DNA of 64,000 nucleotides. Origin: Neopestalotiopsis rosae (Eukaryota; Ascomycota; Sordariomycetes; Amphisphaeriales; Sporocadaceae). The notes below the pieces were generated by a model, which was given only the letters and a program-made list of their open reading frames with translations, searched no databases and was not told where the DNA came from. Made by a program: the position numbers and the translations under genes. The stretch covers positions 2,914,001 to 2,978,000 of the forward strand of contig JALGAS010000006.1 in the NCBI GenBank assembly GCA_023078685.1, written 5' to 3'. This document shows positions 32,588 through 46,083 of the stretch, piece after piece (the first letter of the stretch is position 1; each line of letters starts with the position of its first letter).

Positions 32588-35176
32588 TCATTTGCTCGGA
32601 GTGCCTTGCACTAGTGAGTCAATCAAAGCACCGACATTTGGCTTTCGACCTAGAAAGTCTTCCAGCATCTTGAGTTTGTCTGGATGTGCGCCACCATACT
32701 CCAAGAACTCCCGGCGGTAACGATTCCACGTGTCGCGATTCCACGGATCCTTTGCAAATTGGGAATGCCATATGTCCTGCGCAAAGGCCTCACAGCTGAT
32801 AGAAGGTCAGTCGATCTCTTCCTAAGGAAAAATCGCGAAGCCGAAAAAAAAAAAACAAATAGTGGAGGTGACTGTAAAGCTGACGTTACTCACACAAGAT
32901 ACCCGTAATAACCGACATCATAGCCCGAGACGAGGTGCGCAAAGGTCGTGTAATCGGATCCTCCCTCTCTGACGTCCTCGAAGCTCTTGGCCTCGAGCTG
33001 TTCCCGCAAGCCGTACCACAGCTTTCTCAAGTCGAGCGACCCTGCCTCGTCGGAAGTACGCATACTGTGGAGTTTCATGTCAAACATGGATACCGTCCTG
33101 TTCAAAAGTTGCTTGTGTGTCAGCCGCTTTTTTCAGCCCTAGACGCGCCAAGCTAATATGTTAAAAGAGATATAGCGCCAGGTTCGGATTTGCTTTTCTT
33201 CTTCCTATTTTTTCTTTTCTTCCCCGCTCGGCTGAACGGGAGATCGCGCCACGAGGCTTTTTGAGACAAATGCTGATAGGAGCTAGGAGAAATTACTCAC
33301 AGCTGGTGGCAATAATATTGAGCCTCATTCAGATAGCGGCTCCGGGATAGCGCCTGGACGAGCTCGGCGGGAATCGACACGGGAGGGTCGGGTTGTCCTG
33401 GGTTGTCCTTGCGCCACTGCTCGAGATATTCGGGCTTGAGCGTGGTGTAGTGGCAGCTGAGCTTGGCAAGCACATCCTCTTGCCAGACAAAGTTTTCCAA
33501 GAACACTTCAAGCCCAAGTCAGCGCGATATTCCATCTTCGAGTGGGAGAAAAAGAAAAGTCGCGAAGAACAGACAAAGTAAAGCAAACTTACTGCTTGGC
33601 ATCTCTCCAGCATCCACCGGGAGTCTGTTAGACCCGTGAAACATGACAAACTCCGTCCTGGACAAGAGATCATGGATGGCGTGACCGAGTTCATGGAAAA
33701 TGGTCGCGACCTCGCGGTGCTTGAGCAGCTTGCAGGTCCCCGGGGCTGGCGTCGGCAGCGCGCACGACAGGATCGTCGACGGGTACTTGCGGCTCCCGTC
33801 CTCTGGCCTGGCGTACCCGCACTCGAGGTTGACGTTTTGGTTGCCGCGGTACTTGTGCTCCCGGTAGAGCAGGTCCATGTAGAGGTAGCCGATGAACTCG
33901 GCTTCTCGATTTTCTGCGTGGCCGCCGTCCCACACGGCAAAAACGCTGACGTCCTTGTGCCATGTGTCGTCGGCGTCGAGTCGGTTGTCGGCGAGCCGCG
34001 CAAACTCCAAACCGAGAAACGCCGTGAAGATTTGGAGCATGGCGGGCATGACATGGTCCAAGGGGAAGTATTCGGATATCAGGACCTCGTCGACCTGCAG
34101 GGCCTTCTGCATCATTGTATGGTAGTATGACTGCTCCCAAGCTGGGAAAGACTTTTCGTCTCCATCTTGTAACAAGCCCCGCCGTCTTCTATCATCTAGG
34201 CGAACTGCCTGCATTTCAGCGACTTCTTCTTGGACTATTGGAATCAGCTGAGCCTTGATGTCATCCAAGAATCTTCCAATCCACTCGGCTGACCGGACAG
34301 CACGGCCGGGAGCGCGATATGCTGCATGGTTTGGTAGCTTCAGCTTGTTGGCCTGGGTACGACGCCTGCGCATGATTTCTAGCAGTATCGGTTCATTGTG
34401 CAAGAGCTTCTTGTCGTTTTCAATGTACATCTTCCGACGAACGTCTGGTAAATGGGCGTACTTGAGCACGGTCTGGGCACCGCCATTGGCAAACGGCACA
34501 AATCTTCTGGGTTGACCCTGCGCGCTGTCGTCCTTTTTCCATTTGGCCAGTTCGTCGGCCGGGACACCGTTCAGTTCCCGCTCGTCGAACCAAATGCCGC
34601 TGGACTCCTGGGCCACGTTTCGCTTGTACTCGCTGCAAAGATTCACGACCTCTAGTCGACCTTTTAGGTATTCTTCTATGCCGGTCTGACTCAAGATACC
34701 GTAGCCGCATTGCTTGAACTCCCTAACTTGATCTTCCAGTACGAATCTGGACTCTTGGTTCAAATGAGGGTCGTCCTGCTCCTTCTCCAGCGCTGCTTTT
34801 AGTAGTTGAAAATAGTCGTCCCGTCTATTCCATTTTGCCCTGGCCTCGCTATAACGCTTGAGGGCATCTCGGACTGTGTCTTGTGTCTCGAGACTGGGAC
34901 TACAGTACTGTAGGTTCATAATCATGCAAAGCGGTGCTTGTGTCTCATTGTCTGTTTTCAGCCATGGTCGCATCACGGTCTCGAAGGTTGCGCTCTCTAG
35001 GGTGTTCGTACGGACAATCGTGTCTATGGTGTTGTCGTACTCGGCGATCACAGCCTGTGCCATGGTTAGCAATGATATTTGAAGTTGTAGAAACACCCGC
35101 GTACATCCATCATTGGAAAGATGTCGTCACGATTGGGCACCTTGAAAGGCAATTGTGGAGGTAATCTTTCGGCCAT
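32588..35176 (-). CDS. M3-family zinc oligopeptidase (thimet oligopeptidase / saccharolysin type)
   Basis: Five minus-strand exons (35105-35176, 33593-35054, 33301-33505, 32894-33097, 32588-32795) give 716 residues, as expected for saccharolysin (yeast Prd1, 712). The zinc site is complete: HELGH at about 477-481 (IFHELGHAIH) and Glu507 in GEMPSSM, the third ligand. Other family segments are SGIWFDERELNGVP, GYLYMDLLYREHKYRG and GYDVGYYGYL near the C-terminus. Introns are 50, 86, 203 and 98 bp; the acceptor before exon 3 is GAAG, and the join restores SSMFLENFVW. The protein lacks a signal peptide or clear mitochondrial presequence, so cytosolic degradation of short peptides is inferred. ATG 35176 opens the 24-residue first exon (MAERLPPQLP). 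Confidence 0.93.
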
Positions 35177-37610
35177 TTTATCAGTGTACCGTGTTGGTGT
35201 TTTGGCAGTGGAAAGTTGACGAAGCACTATTTCAGCGGAATGGTATATTGTAGATGATTGTATGTACTATCCAAACGTCTGAGCTGTGGTCTTTATATAT
35301 TTACTTTATGTATTTGATTTTTCTATGAGAAATTCAGCTTCGACGCAGTCGTGAATGTAGTCAGAATGCAGCAATTGGAGAATTCAATAACAGAGTCCTT
35401 TCTGAGCTCCTTGGCTCGACGTTGCCCCTCATCTAGGCGGCTGAGATCATATCATCGATACATTTCCAGGAATGAGTATAGACAAGCTTGGCTAATGCAG
35501 GAGTGTTCACGGGAGTCGGACGGCAGCCAATCAGGCTGCACGATGTGGAAGATCAATTAAGCCACCGGTGTATTGCAGGTGAAAACCCCTCTATTTCAGG
35601 TCAACTGACTTGATTGATTCATCTGACATACATATCGCGCATAAATAGAGGGCTTGACGTTGCACTAATATGGCAGTTTCAATGCAATGTTCTTCTTCTG
35701 GCATGTGGTGCATCACTAAATAAAGCCAGATTTCATATCATCCACCTATTTCCAGAACATCAAGTTCATCTCCCGCCAAGAAGAGGTGTGCTCAATCGTG
35801 CGGAAGATGTTCGATCACATTGGCCTGCTGTAAACGAAGTTGTCATCAGTAGTTGATAAGCTTCTCATAGAATGTTCAAGACAACTCCCAGGGCAATGTG
35901 TTAGCTTCATGGAGTTCTCTTGGCGATGAGTGCAACATCTCATGTGTATATCGTGGCCGTGTAGACAAAAGGCATATGGGTAGATATTTTGCTGCCTGTT
36001 CGTCGCGTGTATTTGTGGTGTTTCTGCTTTAAATCAGCGCCCAAAATGGAACCATTTGTAAGTACTGCGTATATCACATGGGGAAAGAAAAGCTTATTGG
36101 ATATGGGTCTGTATCTAGGACTTCAATCTCAAGATTTGCCTTGCACATGAAAACATTTATCTAGGGATATTTGTCTCGCAAACGAAATCAAAGAGCTTGA
36201 TGATGTGCTGCATCGTTTGCAAGCCTAGCCCAACCATGCGACACGGAAAAGACCTGATATCTGAGAACCGACTTCTCGCAGATTGATCTTTGAGGCAAGT
36301 ACACCATGTTCAATGAACCATGATCGAGTCAAATCGAGTGCAGGTCTGAGGAAGAAAGGGGCTCGACGTCAATGAATGTACAGAGTACGTGTAGTCGTAA
36401 TCGAGCGGAACCCCGAGATGCTGGATTGCGTTGGGAAAGTATCAATATCAGATCTCGGCCGGGTGTAAATGATGCTGCATCTTTGCTGATGTCGTGGAGG
36501 TGTCGTCAACATCGCAACGCGACCCCTGATCAAGAACCAAATGCGAATTTTACTGTAGCCCTGGCGATATTAATTGGCGTCTGGGAAGGGGCTGTACAGA
36601 GGACCAGCGAACAAGCCTCTCTCTCATGTCACCCATGTCGATTCGTCACTTGCAACTATGAAAACAGATTCACAAAGGGGGAAAGAAAGGCCTACTGTAG
36701 TCGAAGGAACAGCGGCCACATCACCAGTGATGTCCCCCTCTACGTCGCTTAACACACCCAGCGGAGGTCAAGCTCATTCGGGTTGCTCTGTCCGATCTGC
36801 GACCGTTGTTCCGGCTCACCGGGTGCACTTTTTGAGTGCATGGGACGGACATTTAGCGGCTGGCCAGGCTGCCCACTGCTAGGTTAGTGCTTCAAATGGA
36901 CATGGGCATCCAGGGTCGGATCAGGTACCCGGTGTCAGACGATGGAACCATCAATTCCTATAGTCGTGATTGGTTCTATACCTATGTACCTGGTTATACA
37001 TGATGGACCTGGTGACCATAAAAGTTGGCACAGGGCAATCAATTCTCCTCACCATGTCCTGACCTTTGGAACTGCTACACCGGATTGTTGACTGACAATA
37101 GGAACTTTTATCAGCGTTATTATAGTTCATTTTGGCCCGACCGAGGTGACCTGCCACGCTCTGAGTGGCGACGCCTCGGTCATCAGGGTCAAAACGATAT
37201 TGCATCGCTCCTAATCGAAAGTCAATGATGTTCGGAACCATGGGAAATGATACCGTATCATGGGAACAGCAGGCCATGGCTCACCAGGTATCATTTCTTG
37301 TTGCTTTGTCACCATCGCTGTACCGGGCCATCATTCGCGTATTTTGCATGTCAGCACATGTTCTCAGCCACGGCCCTACAGCATTGGATGACTTTGCCCA
37401 TGGAAAGGAACTATCCGGGTAATGATAATGGAAGGTTTTATACTGCCTGCCCTTCTTTGCCCTGGTGAACTTGGCACTGCCTGGCTTGGACTGTTTTCAG
37501 ATGTCAAATTCAGACATGGGTGTCCTTAGACGAGTCTCTGTCACGGTCACAAAATTGGGAATCACAACGCTTGTGCATAAACTTTTTACCCCTCTAAGTG
37601 TCTACCAAGT
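35177..37610. other. Long intergenic region
   Basis: About 2.4 kb with no recognisable gene on either strand; it contains the putative TATA box of the M3 peptidase. Confidence 0.5.
35291..35300 (-). promoter_or_regulatory. TATA-like box upstream of the M3 peptidase
   Basis: On the minus strand this reads ATATATAAAG and lies about 115-125 bases before ATG 35176. Confidence 0.35.
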
Positions 37611-38986
37611 TTACCGGTTTGACGCCTGCGCACCCCTCCCTACATGGCCCATTTCGTACCCGTGCTCCTCATCCCGGCGCCGGTCGTCGTACGTCAGCGT
37701 GATCTCGTCCGTCTTCATGATGTACGGCTTGCCGCCAGGCCAAATGCTCCTGTCGCTGTCCGAGTCTTCTTCGTTGAGCTCCTGCTGGGAGATGGGCCGG
37801 GCTGGTCGCGAGCTCACCACCACGCCCGCCGGGGTCTTGGACATGCGCGACAGGCGGCTCTGGCTGTAGCTGTTGCCGGGCATAGCGTCCTTGCCCGTGC
37901 CGCCTTTGCTGTTGGATCGCGCCGTGGAGCGGAGCTCGCTGAACAGAGCCCGGAGGATGGGTATCGAGGTGGCGATTACGGTCACTGCGGTCTCGGCCGC
38001 GCCCCATTCGACGAGGTCGACACCGTCCCCTAGAGTTATATATCAGCAATTGTCGTATCAATCGGATCTGCTTTGTGGCGGCTTACAAGTGAAATCGCCA
38101 CTGGCCAGTGCCTGAATCTTGACACATTTTACAAAGCCTGTAGCGCCGGCGCTGTTCGAGGTAGATATGGGTTAGACGGGTTCAACGAGAAAGTTTCTTT
38201 CCCAGAGCACTCACAATACACCCATACTCATGGCAATCGCGACACCAAGTTTCTCCCTGGTTCTCATTTGGAGCTTTGGAATGATTGTCCAGGGAAGCAA
38301 GGCCAAGATGATATCCATGACACCAGACCAGGCTAAATAATCAGCGGGAACCTCGCGAATATAGAGTGAAAGCTGTAAATCTTACCACCCGAAAATGTGT
38401 TGAATCGAACAACGACAGCATGGTCCCAGCAGGTTCCCGGCACGAGGTCCATGAGCCAGATCTTCTGCACAGGCGTGCACCACGTCCAAGTGAATATCGC
38501 AGATATCAGCATGAAGATGTTTGACGAGATCATCAGCGCCCAGACCGCATATTTTGCCCATCCATTTGTGATCCGCAGCATGGTGATGGCGAAAGAAGTC
38601 TTGCTCCACAGTGCGCCCAGAATCGAGAAGAAGGCGGTAAGTTGACCTAGGAAGCCCAGCTCCCCGAGGTTCTCTGGCGCGATGTCTCCTACATGTCGGC
38701 CAAAACCAAGGCTGATCTCTCGGGTCGTTACGGCGGTGGGCGCAACAAGACACAGCTTTGTTTCAGTCCTTGATGTCAGTATACGTGATGGGATCACTAG
38801 AAGTCATGAAAATGAAGACGCTCATACCCAAGCCAGGATTAAAATGTAGTCATCCCACCAAAGACCTCGATGTCTCCTGAACTTGCAGTAGATACGAAGG
38901 GCGAGTATGACTCCCGACGCCCCTGTTAAGCTCCAGATGACTCCAAGAGTCTCGATGCCACGATCTGGCACCGTTGTACTGCTCAT
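37611..38986 (-). CDS. Fungal rhodopsin-domain integral membrane protein
   Basis: Five minus-strand exons (38828-38986, 38386-38755, 38215-38332, 38087-38151, 37611-38029) give 376 residues; introns are 72, 53, 63 and 57 bp. The pattern is that of the large fungal 'rhodopsin domain' family, seven-helix proteins related to Pth11-like receptors, mostly of unknown ligand. Typical segments are LRIYCKFRRHRGLWWDDYILILAW, given here as RIYCKFRRHR and WWDDYILILAW, then GFGRHVGDI, WSGVMDIILALLPW, QMRTREKLGVAIAMSMGVFAG (as EKLGVAIAMSMG) and DLVEWGAAET. A soluble Ser/Arg/Asp-rich tail of about 110 residues follows, likely cytosolic. No CFEM domain is present. ATG 38986 is the first true ATG in frame. 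Confidence 0.9.
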
Positions 38987-41900
38987 GATGGCGGATGCCT
39001 GGGGAGACCTATTAAAGATGGACACGAAATGGGCACAGCAGGGAGTGGACGATCAGTATTAGGGGCAGAGCGCCCTGGTATTAAAATCCGAAGCAGAAGT
39101 GATCAACACATCAATGAGGGTAAGCTTCAAGAATAAGGTTGTGGATATTGGCATGGACGCTCGACAGGATCCAGAGAGATATTATACTAATGACCGACAG
39201 AAATGGACTGGCAGCTTCTATACGGATCTGCACTAGATCCTGTCAGACCATGCTCTGGGGGTTTGAGAAGGCTAGATGCCAGTCGGGATATGTCAAGGTC
39301 TTGTTGATGCAACTTCAACGAGGGGGGATCTGTACCGTAGGCGGAGTGCCTGCATACAGAGGATGTCAAGGGACAACGGCTTTTGCGCCATAACGGGTGG
39401 TAAGCACATATGCAAGTAGCAAGAGGAAACACAAGGGAAAAGATCCGGCGAGGAAACGATACGGGGGTAAAGAAGTCTACGTATCGCAATGCGCAACAGG
39501 AGGAAAGCAAGGTCGATAGAGTTTCGAAGCGAGCCTCCTCTGGGATGTAAGAGCGGCCCCCCTGGCTTGGAAATTTTGGTGTGTCACACACACCACTTCT
39601 TTGGAATACGCCAGCTACGGGCCGCAATTTAGTCTATTGAGGTGAACCGAGGATGGAACCTTTGTGAATGTGTGTAACATATTCGCGAAGGCGAACGAAC
39701 GAGGCTCGAGCACCGGTGGATCTTTTGCTTGCGAGGTCAAAGTCAAGCCCAGTCCCTTCCCCATCATCACCTCGTCGATCACGCTGGAGTCGATGAAAGA
39801 GGCACCGAGATCCGCGTGCAGACTGGAGCATCAGAATAATGCAAAGATCGTCTCTGCTGTCGTCGCCGAAGGAACAGACGATCTCCACAATCAGTGCTTT
39901 CATTGCAGCGAGCCAATTTCTCCGATATGCACGCTGCCGTAGCTGGTAAGTGTTGCACAAAGTTATCCCGGATGCTCGTCCGGCGGATGTGCCGCAAGCA
40001 AGCATGCGCACGGGGATTCTCTGCTGCGGTTGGTTGGCTGGTCGGTCTGATGGGCTTGGATGGCTTGCAGTCGACTCGGTTCCCACGTTCTGCTGCAGAG
40101 TATAGGATGCAGGGATTCCCGCCTAGCGAGAGGCCGAGTCGGCGTGGCTGCTGTAGTAGTCAAATCAGTCAATATCTACGACGCATGTAGGGACTGCAGC
40201 TGTCATACACAAGACACCATTTCCCATGAATTTTCTGGTTCTGCATCTCAGTGAGTGAGGGTATGTCAAACACCCCACGACTGTTTTGGATGATTAATGC
40301 GCTTGCGATCATTATGCAATTCGGCAGTCTCTAATTCCCCAAGGTCAGTGTTATTCACGGACAGGAGGATCGCCCGATATCCCACTTCTTGCTTTCTTTT
40401 CTCCGGACGCGACCCCCATTTTTGGGTATTTGTAAAACTAGCGAACTTGACGTTTTCCGTACGGAACAAGTACTTTTGCTGTGTACATAAAACACCAAAA
40501 ACCACCAGTCACTGCATAAATGCAACCAAATGTGACGATACAAGGCTACCCCTCATAGCCGTACCCAAAACCCATTGCGCTGATGCGTGTGGCATTCGTT
40601 CCATGGCAAGGAACAAGACATCGGCATCCTTACAAGATGACATGGACATGCGATTGGTCGCCCGCCGGAGTAGAGCCGTTGGGTTGGGTTTTACAATACC
40701 CATATCATGTCAAAGACGGGCGTATTCCCAAGCGATACCACAAGCTATCGATTTGACGTAGCATAGCCCTATTCATCGCCTCGTTACCTTCCATATTCCA
40801 TATATATGCTCAATCAAGTGATCATGTCAGCTTGGTCGACGGTGCATCGAGACTATCCTGATTCTGAACGGACTTCTATGTAAGTCGTGAGCACCGAAAC
40901 CCGGGAGCTGGTACCTCCGAGTCGCCGACCATCAAGTCTCGTTTATCTCAAATGCCACTTGGAGTTCATAGCGCAAGTGAGGAGAACTTCAATACTACAG
41001 AGTCCTCAACGACTGACAAAACAGCCCAACTTTGAAGACTTCGGAAGAAATCGAGTTGCTAAGGATGCCGAGAATAAATTGGGCGCTTTTCTTTGCGTAC
41101 AGGAAGGTTACAACATCACAGTGGCATGCCCGGCAACATTCCGCGGATACTCGGAAATGCCGCCAAAAGGTCAACAATATGCCGTTATTGATGCTGTGCC
41201 GCAATTGCACTTCTCACCACTGCGTACTCCATCCGAGCGGGAAACGAGATGAATGAACCTTGACCCTGCCATGGGAAAGAGAAAAATCAATCATATCTCG
41301 TGAGGCAAGCTCGGAAGCACATCTCAGGTACTTCTTGGATATTTCTTTGAAGTATGGCGAGATAAATTCCGGAATCGTCATCAAGATGCCACCTCATCGG
41401 CTTGCGAATTGTTCATTTATGTTGAAAGAAAACGGTGCAGGAGAAAAAGCATTTCAACACCAAGGCCAAGTGTGATAGACAGTGGGGTTCCCGTCACCAG
41501 ATCTAGGTTGTCACTAAAAAGCAATGTGACAAGGACAGGGCTCCTTCAATTACAATTCTGGAGCTAGACGATCCGGAGTGTGCCGACTGTTGAATCGAGC
41601 CCGGTCAAGCACCGCTAAACACTTTGAGAATCACTATTAAACAGTAGATGGGTTTAAGCTATTTCTAACAGAGGCAACAAACGCGAATAAAACATTTCCT
41701 TCATCCCATGTGCAAGCAAAAGGGCAAGGTACTCTGCGTTCTGGAATCCGCTCGAACAAGTCTGGGACAGGATTTATGCATCGGGTTTCAAGGGTCTTTC
41801 CGATCATCATCTGAGGATCCACCAATTCATAGCGGACGAGGTGCTGGAAAAGAAGCTCAGAGCCCGGGCCATACACCCACTTCCCGTTCCACCCGGAAAC

Positions 41901-43112
41901 CATTGTGGCTGGATGGTGTGGGTGGGCTTGGAAATCTCCCGGATTTGATCGCCAAGCAGCCTGGCAGTAGAAACCAACAAGCCACCTGCAGCTTAGACAG
42001 GAGGATAGCACTCGACTGGTAAACATCTTCCATTTCAAAGCAATAGTCGTCGGTACTCTGTCCCGATGGATCACTGCGCCCTGCTAACCTGGAGTCTGGA
42101 CGACAGCTATAGCGGAAAGCACCAAGCCTGCTGCCGTAGTGTCAAATACTGCAACAATGTTGGCCGTCATTAGTGCAGCTGACAGTAATTCGAGATGGAA
42201 GTGTAGGAAGAAGCAGGGCAACAACATAAGAGCAAGGCCCACAATAACAGGAAGCGAGGGTCACAGCGAGGAGACCTCTACAACAGCATTTGCTGGGCTC
42301 AAAGTCCTCAAAAGAAAGCCCCTTCCCCTTCTCTGACCCGATATTGTTTCCCAGGGCTGGCAATACCCATGCCTGCTTTGTTCAAGCATCGCGTAACCCC
42401 AGCTATCTTGAACGGTCCAAGGTCTAGGTGCCCATGTTCATTGCGACAAACTGTTACGGTATGCGTGCAGCATGAGAATCTCCCAACATATATGCCTACT
42501 CTGCTCTGAGCAATAAAATAGAGCACCAATTCCTATAGTATTACACAGTGGTATTGCAGGACCCGCCCCGAAGAAACAAGCCGACAAAGGCACCAAGGGA
42601 AACCTGTATCATCTCCTGCATATGCAGGAACGGCTCATATATATCTATGAGGACTAGTCTTACCCAAAGACGGATCCCAGAAAAGGTCAACCGCCAATAG
42701 CGACAAGCCCCAGAGCAATGGAGCCAGATATCCAGCCCGAGGAGATTTGAGCGTGGCGATTTGGTCCAAGGCAATAGAGGTGTGCAGCAGCATACCACAC
42801 ATACAAGCCGGCTATAGACCCGCCACCATACGCCTCCACCTGTCCACCAAGGATCCCACGTACACATGGACCCCTTACAATATTTGAACATCCTAGATCT
42901 TTTGTCGAGATGGCAAAAGTTATGGCTCAAGCTACAGTAATCCTTTCTTAAGGCAGGTGAGCTCGGTTTGTTTCTTTTTTGTCTTTTGTAATCAATCTCT
43001 TGTTGCTTACTTTGAGTTGTGCCTTGACCTCGACGTACCGTAAGGGAAATCCGGGTCTGGTAAGCAGAAAAGTAAAGACCAGAGATTACCTCGTACGCTG
43101 TTCCCTCTCAAT
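38987..43112. other. Long intergenic region
   Basis: About 4.1 kb. The longest open frames (up to about 154 codons) have biased composition, no conserved motif and no exon chain, so I do not call them. It could hold noncoding RNA or decayed genes; nothing can be named from the sequence. Confidence 0.45.
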
Positions 43113-44561
43113 ATGGTCTCCCTCACCACCCTCCTCCTTGGCGCTGCCGCCGCGGCCGCCGCACCTGCATATGCCCTCTGTGTCACCCGAGACGAAACGA
43201 CATGCAGCAGCAGCACGGCAGTCGTTACGCGCAAGGAGTACGGGCAGTTGACCGACGCCGAGAAGCTCAGCTTCGTCGCGGCCGTCGAGTGCGTCATGGC
43301 CAAGCCGTCCATCATGAGCGACGTGGTACCCGCGACGACCAACAAGTTTGACGACTTTGCCGCCGTGCACGTCAACAACACGCTGGGCATACACATCAAT
43401 GGCGTGTTCCTGAGCTGGTAAGAGTTGATTTCATTACTCTGATTCCGAACTCGTTGTCTATAGGAGAGTACTAAAGCGGAACTGACATGAATTATCGAAA
43501 AGGCACCGGCACTTTGTGTACCTCATGGAGAAGGAGTTGCATGAGTGTGGGCTCAACGAGACTATGGGAATTCCATATTGGAACTGGGCCTTATATACAG
43601 ACCTAGAAACGAGCCCAATGTTTGATGGCTCAGAGACATCGCTCGGTAAGACTGACCTGACTGATGATCAATATTCCGTCCTTTGACCCCCATTATTGCT
43701 GTCTCTTTGCATTCTTGTGATGCAGCCCTCACATCATCATCACGATGCAGATCATACATCAATTCGCTTTGCCCCATGCTGATGCAACTTGTACTTCTAG
43801 GTAGTAACGGTGCATACGACCCAGACTCTGGTGATGTAAGTGTCTAAAAGCCAATACGTACCACGGACAAAGCAGCTCATCAGTTCTCCATTAGGTCTAC
43901 TCGACACCAGGCGGCACCATCCTGCCCCACGGCACCGGCGGCGGTCCCATCGTATCAGGCCCCTTTAGCAATCACACGGTAAACTTTCAAAAGATGCCGT
44001 TTGATCTGGTCTTTAGTGGGCTGCCCGACAACTGGACGGTGCCCGACCCGCACCTCATGACGCGCGATCTCAACAGCTACGGCGTGCAGACGTACTGCAA
44101 CCAGTCCGACATTGACTACGTCCTGAGCTCGGAGAACATCACCGTCTTCCAGTCCGTCATCAACGGCGATGACAATAGTCCCGGCATTCACGGTGGCGGT
44201 CACTACTCGATTGGAGCAACTGGGTGAGCTTCTTTTTTTCTTCTCGCCACAGAAATACAATGCAGAAAAGAAATCGTCTCGAATTCTAACAATCACTTCT
44301 AGGTATGACTTCTTCGGCTCGCCGCAGGATCCAGCGTTTTATATCCACCACTCGATGATTGACAAGGTCTGGACCGACTGGCAGGCCGTGGACCCCGTCA
44401 GCCGCCGCTACGTCTACTTTGGCACCAGCACCATCTTCAACGGCAACGCCACGGCCAACGTGGTCAACGACACCGTCATTGACTTTGGCCGCCTCGGCTC
44501 GACCACGGTCGGCGAGGTGCAAGATCCTCAGGCGGGACCTTACTGCTACCAGTACGTATAA
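43113..44561 (+). CDS. Secreted short-type tyrosinase / catechol oxidase
   Basis: Five exons (43113-43417, 43503-43645, 43801-43835, 43895-44223, 44303-44561) give 356 residues; introns are 85, 155, 59 and 79 bp. The 35-bp third exon encodes only SNGAYDPDSGD. An Ala-rich signal peptide covers about residues 1-20. The type-3 copper site is complete. CuA is formed by His86, His94 and His103 in AAVHVNNTLGIH and FLSWHRHF, followed by PYWNW. CuB is in GIHGGGHYS and DPAFYIHHSMIDKVW. The protein ends shortly after the tyrosinase domain, without the C-terminal shielding domain of melanin-forming latent tyrosinases, so it belongs with the short secreted fungal enzymes that oxidise phenols or catechols. 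Several NxT sites fit secretion. Substrate and role (pigment, phenol detoxification) are not shown. Confidence 0.94.
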
Positions 44562-46083
44562 AGTGTCCTGTTTGGCGAGGGTTCGTAATTGGTCGAGAGA
44601 GTGGCTGTTTGGTCGATGGTGGAGATATATTTGCTTGTAATGATCGTCACCTTTTGTGGTTTCTGTTTTCTTAGAACATACATACACATGATACCCTTCC
44701 CATCCTATCCATTTGATATCTTTATGTGATGATGATTTCCTCAGCCATTGAATAGTACATGTAATACCATCGGTGCCGATACACACTATGGTACATTAAC
44801 CTAGGCATAACCATAGGACCCGCAAATAGATCGCTACAGGTATAAAAAATGAGAAGTGAAGAAGCAAAGCCTTGCCGAAGTGTACTTCACTTGTCAGAAA
44901 AGACGCCTGCTGCGGCACGGCAGCTGTATCATCTGTATCAATCTTCTGCTTTGAGTGGGAATTCGCACTGGCACCCCGTCGCTGCGTTGATGCTACACCC
45001 ATACCATCAATGACCGAGATCAGGTCCATTGACGATTCCTCACAGCTCTCAATCACATATATATTGATGTTAAAGACGGTTGAACATTGATTGATATCTC
45101 AAAAACATGAAGTCCGCCCATAGATCAATGATGATTCTAGTTGATGACAGCTTCGAGTTAGCATTTGGTCTGTCCCCCCACGAGTTCAAAATGCTTGGCT
45201 CAGCCCAGCCTAGCCCGACTAGGTCCGACAACGGCCGAATTGATTCCGCTGGAAACTGGGGCTGGGGGCTTAAGGTAGGTGGGCTGGGGGTGGTAGATGG
45301 AGGGGCTTTGGTTTTTGGTAGCAGCTAAAGTTTCAAGGCTCTGCACTAAAAGCTACAGCTGGACTGGAGCATCTGACGCCATATCTGGGTCCGGTAAGAG
45401 TCCCGCAAATCAAACATTCTCCAAATCTGAGGTCAGCAAAAAAAGGGAAGAAAAATAGCCTTTATCCTTTTTTGTCTCTCATCATACATTTTATTATACC
45501 TGTGCTTTGAACGTTGATGAGGATCTAGAACCCTCATCTCGCCTTGTACATTGCATATCAATACGAATAAGCGCTGCCACATCATCGACCGGAAGCAAAA
45601 ATTCCCTTTTGGCTGTAAGTGCCCGGACTTCACCGCTTGGCTTGGCTACACGAAAAAAAAAGAGCCGGGAAAGTCGGGCTTGCTTTCGTTGAGGCCCGAG
45701 ATACGTACGTGCATTGTTGTGCGCTGGCAACCCTCTCTCCTCGTGTGTCACGAGACCTGTTTCTCATCTTGGAAGGAAGCAAAAAAGGAGAAGATAAAGA
45801 AAACGACAACTGAGCAAGCAATTGAAAGAAAAAAAGAAGAGCGAGTTTCGGACATCAATTCCAGTCTCTTACTGAAACAATATCTCGTCGTTTTGGTTTT
45901 AGTGCACGTTATACAAACCTTCAAAAAAGCACCAAACATTGACCTTCAGTGGGATATAAGAAAGGTGCAGGATCGACAACAAGATCAAGGAGGTCTAGAG
46001 AAAAGAGGAAAAGAGAAGAGAGAGCGGAAGCAGAAAGGAAAAAACGGGAGGCTATTCAGGCTTCGTCTTCTTGAACTCCCAGA
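44562..46083. other. Intergenic, long purine-rich leader of the TANGO2-like gene
   Basis: No gene is recognised. From about 45,640 to 46,060 the plus strand is strongly purine-rich with many A and GA runs. It is probably leader or promoter of the next gene. Confidence 0.5.

Noticed and set aside
41637..42074. A 145-codon minus-strand open frame in a long gap
   Set aside because: Composition is unremarkable, no motif or splice partner is seen, and there is no promoter or leader signal to support it.
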